The notes beneath the pieces are model-generated. The model was not told the origin of the DNA and ran no database searches. It was given only the letters and a program-made list of their open reading frames with translations. A stretch of DNA of 47,589 nt from Treponema_I sp045597345. Its GTDB lineage: Bacteria; Spirochaetota; Spirochaetia; Treponematales; Treponemataceae. The position numbers and the translations under genes are program-made. Shown here piece after piece: positions 44,988-47,589 of the stretch. The stretch's first letter is position 1, and each line of letters begins with the position of its first letter. Location: positions 1-47,589 of the forward strand of contig JAZLJW010000212.1 of NCBI GenBank assembly GCA_045597345.1. The letters are read 5' to 3'.

Positions 44988-47381
44988 TTACAGTTGCCTT
45001 TGGATAACTTTTGGAGAATGAACACTTATATCATCATTTTCTTCAACATTTAATGCAACAACGCCAGATTCTATATATCTTGTGATTTTTGCTTTTGCAA
45101 GATAATAAAAATCTGCATTGAATGCTTTTCTTGGAACAAAATCATTTTCTCCATAAAGCTGATTAAGTTTTTCTTTTAATGATTCTTTTGAAACCAGTTC
45201 AATTGATTCGATTTCTGCTTCCCATGGTTCAAGATGCTGAAATTTATAACCAAACTCAACTTTGCAATCTGTAATATCTGTAGTTGTTACTCTCAGATAT
45301 TTAGCTTTATTTGTTTCTTTATGAATTGTATAGACTTTTCCATTTTTTATGGCATAGAAGTAAAAATAGAATTCAAAGGACTGGCTGCTCTCAAAATCTT
45401 TCAAAGATGATGGAATGTGGCTGTCCTTCTGTAAAAAAGTTAAATATTCATTCCTGATAAATCCGACCATTTGGTAATCGACTGTTGAAGATTCTGCAAT
45501 TTTAGTGGCATTATTTTCTGATGGGGATTGGATAACCATGTTTTCAAAGTAGTCTTTACGATACTGGCGGGTGGATTGATTTCTTTTAAATTCGATTATG
45601 TCCGAAATAAAGGTTTTTAATGATTCTGTACCAGCATCATTTTTGTCTCCAGGTCTGATAGCAAATGCACCAACACCAGGAAGAATTTCATCATAAACTT
45701 TGAATTCGAATTCTTTATTTTTTGAAGTTCCAGGATACAGAACGTAACTACCGATTGTTTTACGGATGGCATCATTATACGTGTGCATTTTAAGAAGATC
45801 GCCACGATTATAAGTGTTTATTGTTTCAGCTTTCTTCTGTTCAGAAAAATCATCTGAATCTAAATTTTCTTTACCAAATAAAGCTGTAATATCTGTTACC
45901 CGATATTTTGCATCAAAATGAATAAAAGAAACTTCACCAAGTTTTATGGCCTGATGTTCTTTGTATGTAGCAGGGAAAATAGCCAATGTATAATCCGGCC
46001 GGAAATCTCTGGAATATGAACCTTGATAATCTGTTCCTTCAAAATCTTTTTTACCGAATGTTCTGTTATAGTAGAATTTTATGCGTAACTTTTTATCTTT
46101 TGTAAGTGCTGAAAAATAGCTGGTTTTTCCTTCTCTTAATGAAACAAGCAATCCATTTTCTTTTGTGAACATTCTATCTTTTTTGTTATCATCAGAAAGG
46201 TCAAATTCAATTTCCGCACCAATTTCTTTTAGGATTTCCATGAATTTAAAGACAAGCCAATATTCGTATAAAAGAGCAATATTTCTAGCCTGTCCTTGAT
46301 AAATATCATTTTCACCTTTCCAATCGAGTTGCTTTGCTAAATCCAGCATGTTGAAGGCATTGAAAACTTGGGAATAACCTTCTCGTTTTTGGAGAACCTG
46401 ATTGTTTACAGGCATGGAAGTCAAATCCTGAACATCATCAAAAAAAGAATCCGTTAAATAAAGCTCCAGATTTTCTTTAATATATTCTGCTTCGTTTTTG
46501 TAAGTCAGATTTTTATCACCAATAAACTTAATCACTTCCTCACAGACTTCAATAAATGAATTGAATGCAAATTTCAGAAAACGATTTGCAGGAGTATCAA
46601 GAGAATCATATTTTCTTGTTGCAGTTATTAATTCTGGAAGATAAGAATGGTTTTCTGTTTCAATCCAGTTTCGGGAATTGGTAAAAGGATTTGAGAAAAA
46701 TTTTCTGCTGACAGATGCAGTTCCAAATGGTTTGAGTTCATCTTCAGAAACCAAAAATGAATCTGGATTGCCTTTTATGCTGTAAAAAAGTGATTCAATA
46801 TTGTCATTGTTGCAAAATGTTCTGATGAAAATAAACTTTTCCAAAGGTGTTCTGGCTGTTTCATTATTGTCTTTAAATGAAAGATTTGTAGGGCTGGAAT
46901 AGTCAAGCAAAAGAGCCGAACATTTTTCCGCAATGTCTTCCGTGAGCTTTACATAATCGTCTTCATAATCGATTTTCTTTGGAACAATTTCAAGTTTTAC
47001 TGAATGAATAATATTTCCATCAGAAAGAATTTCAAAATCAGCTTTTCCTAAATAGTTGATGACTTTGAAAGAATAAATGCCTTTTGAAATTTCCGCCGCT
47101 TCAAATTCACTTTTTATATTGATTGAATAATTTTCGGGATGTTCTGTAGCAAAATCTGAAAGTGTTACAAAATACTGCTGTGTTTCGCTAAGCCGTAAAG
47201 AGCAGAATCCGTTTTTTGGTTCGAGAATAAATTCTATTGAGCCTGAATCAGTTGCAAGAGCAAAAACTTCATTCTTGTCTAAAAAGCCTATGGAATTTAA
47301 CCCGACTAATTCTTTTTGATAGCGGTCATAAATCACAAGAGAGACATCTGGAAAATTGATTTTTATAAATGAGTATTTCAT
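44988..47381 (-). CDS. DUF2357/PD-(D/E)XK nuclease-like protein (McrC-like)
   Basis: A 797-aa protein. The first 330 residues fit a DUF2357 region, with the DTPANRFLKFAF motif. From about 365 a PD-(D/E)XK_7-type nuclease follows: YEYW near 372-375, RPDY near 461-464 (Asp), and HFDAKYR near 488-494 (D-x-K). About 160 residues after the core form an extra C-terminal region that I cannot assign. Related proteins pair with McrB-like AAA+ GTPases in type IV restriction-like defence, but no such gene is in the window. The start overlaps the upstream gene by TAATG. The DNA is markedly AT-richer than its neighbours. Confidence 0.75.
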   Translation of the reverse strand: MKYSFIKINFPDVSLVIYDRYQKELVGLNSIGFLDKNEVFALATDSGSIEFILEPKNGFCSLRLSETQQYFVTLSDFATEHPENYSINIKSEFEAAEISKGIYSFKVINYLGKADFEILSDGNIIHSVKLEIVPKKIDYEDDYVKLTEDIAEKCSALLLDYSSPTNLSFKDNNETARTPLEKFIFIRTFCNNDNIESLFYSIKGNPDSFLVSEDELKPFGTASVSRKFFSNPFTNSRNWIETENHSYLPELITATRKYDSLDTPANRFLKFAFNSFIEVCEEVIKFIGDKNLTYKNEAEYIKENLELYLTDSFFDDVQDLTSMPVNNQVLQKREGYSQVFNAFNMLDLAKQLDWKGENDIYQGQARNIALLYEYWLVFKFMEILKEIGAEIEFDLSDDNKKDRMFTKENGLLVSLREGKTSYFSALTKDKKLRIKFYYNRTFGKKDFEGTDYQGSYSRDFRPDYTLAIFPATYKEHQAIKLGEVSFIHFDAKYRVTDITALFGKENLDSDDFSEQKKAETINTYNRGDLLKMHTYNDAIRKTIGSYVLYPGTSKNKEFEFKVYDEILPGVGAFAIRPGDKNDAGTESLKTFISDIIEFKRNQSTRQYRKDYFENMVIQSPSENNATKIAESSTVDYQMVGFIRNEYLTFLQKDSHIPSSLKDFESSQSFEFYFYFYAIKNGKVYTIHKETNKAKYLRVTTTDITDCKVEFGYKFQHLEPWEAEIESIELVSKESLKEKLNQLYGENDFVPRKAFNADFYYLAKAKITRYIESGVVALNVEENDDISVHSPKVIQRQL

Positions 47382-47589
47382 TATTCTATAATTTCCCAAT
47401 GACCGCCTTTATCTGGACCGACACGACGGATTCTGTTTGCTTCTTTCAGCAATTTTATTTGCTTGAAAACAGCTCTTTCTGATATGCCAAGAGTCAAAAC
47501 CATCTCTGATGTAGTTACATTTGGGTTCAGTTTTATCATTGCGAAGATTTTCTCTGAACTTTTCTCTGAACTTTTCTCTGAACTTTTCT
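47381..47589 (-). CDS. C-terminal end of a winged-helix protein (AlbA_2/RecG-like regulator type), 5' end outside window
   Basis: The visible 68 codons enter from the right edge. They start with a repeated SEKSSEKSSEK linker, then a winged helix IFAMIKLNPNVTTSEMVLTLGISERAVFKQIKLLKEANRIRRVGPDKGGHWEIIE, ending at the TAA that overlaps the next start codon (TAATG). This tail is typical of putative transcriptional regulators with an N-terminal AlbA_2/Schlafen-like domain, but that domain is not in the window. Confidence 0.7.
   Translation of the reverse strand, partial: KSSEKSSEKSSEKIFAMIKLNPNVTTSEMVLTLGISERAVFKQIKLLKEANRIRRVGPDKGGHWEIIE
47551..47589. repeat. 12-bp tandem repeat at the window edge
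   Basis: Unit TCTCTGAACTTT in 3.25 exact copies (47551-47589), running off the window end. It encodes the SEKS-type linker of the winged-helix protein and keeps the reading frame. Confidence 0.85.

Overview
The window looks like a chromosome segment of a free-living or host-associated Treponema (Spirochaetes, roughly mid-40s % G+C). The main evidence is gene content and order. A fructose-bisphosphate aldolase gene faces a pair of FlaA-type periplasmic flagellar sheath genes. A division block (mraZ-rsmH-ftsL-murF-ftsW-ftsQ-ftsA-ftsZ) runs through xerC, a TPR lipoprotein, dprA, topA, xerD and hslVU into a flagellar block (flgB-flgC-fliE-fliF-fliG-fliH-fliI-fliJ). As far as I recall the Treponema pallidum layout, this order is the same except for hslVU. 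I cannot name the species.

Layout: 1-3102 holds the end of a sugar-type ABC solute-binding protein, fba (minus strand) and two translationally coupled flaA genes. 3108-3547 is a gene-less, hairpin-rich element with 21-bp perfect terminal inverted repeats and an 8-bp flanking direct repeat (MITE-like). 3625-4323 is an unrecognised gene divergent from the division block. 4378-13964 is the division block, with an MraZ operator of four tandem 10-mers abutting the mraZ start codon. 14057-20187 covers DNA uptake/processing, topology, chromosome resolution and the HslVU protease. 20430-27529 is the flagellar block, preceded by a near-consensus sigma-28 promoter. 27563-34630 holds a D,D-carboxypeptidase, serS, an AI-2E family membrane protein, three unrecognised minus-strand genes and a ComFB-domain protein. 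34650-34986 carries tRNA-His and tRNA-Arg. 34999-41284 is accessory: a small membrane protein, an MBL hydrolase, an XRE regulator, a 50-codon Cys/His-rich small ORF, a hybrid sensor kinase with an apparently degenerate ATPase domain, an MFS exporter and an HMGL-like aldolase. 41284-41468 is a repeat cluster. 41469-43940 is a MoxR-VWA pair. 44163-44923 is a queuosine-precursor transporter with a preQ1-like leader. 44988-47589 is an AT-rich island with a DUF2357/PD-(D/E)XK nuclease and the end of a winged-helix protein.

A recurring feature is genes with no Shine-Dalgarno sequence but a -10-like hexamer ending 6-9 nt before the ATG (3625-4323, dacA, serS, the MBL gene, the sensor kinase, the MFS gene and moxR). 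This suggests that leaderless mRNAs are common in this organism. Most other genes have clear GGAG-type ribosome binding sites, or are coupled through ATGA, TAATG or short overlaps. All positions and motif comparisons were made by eye. No alignment, folding or database search was run.
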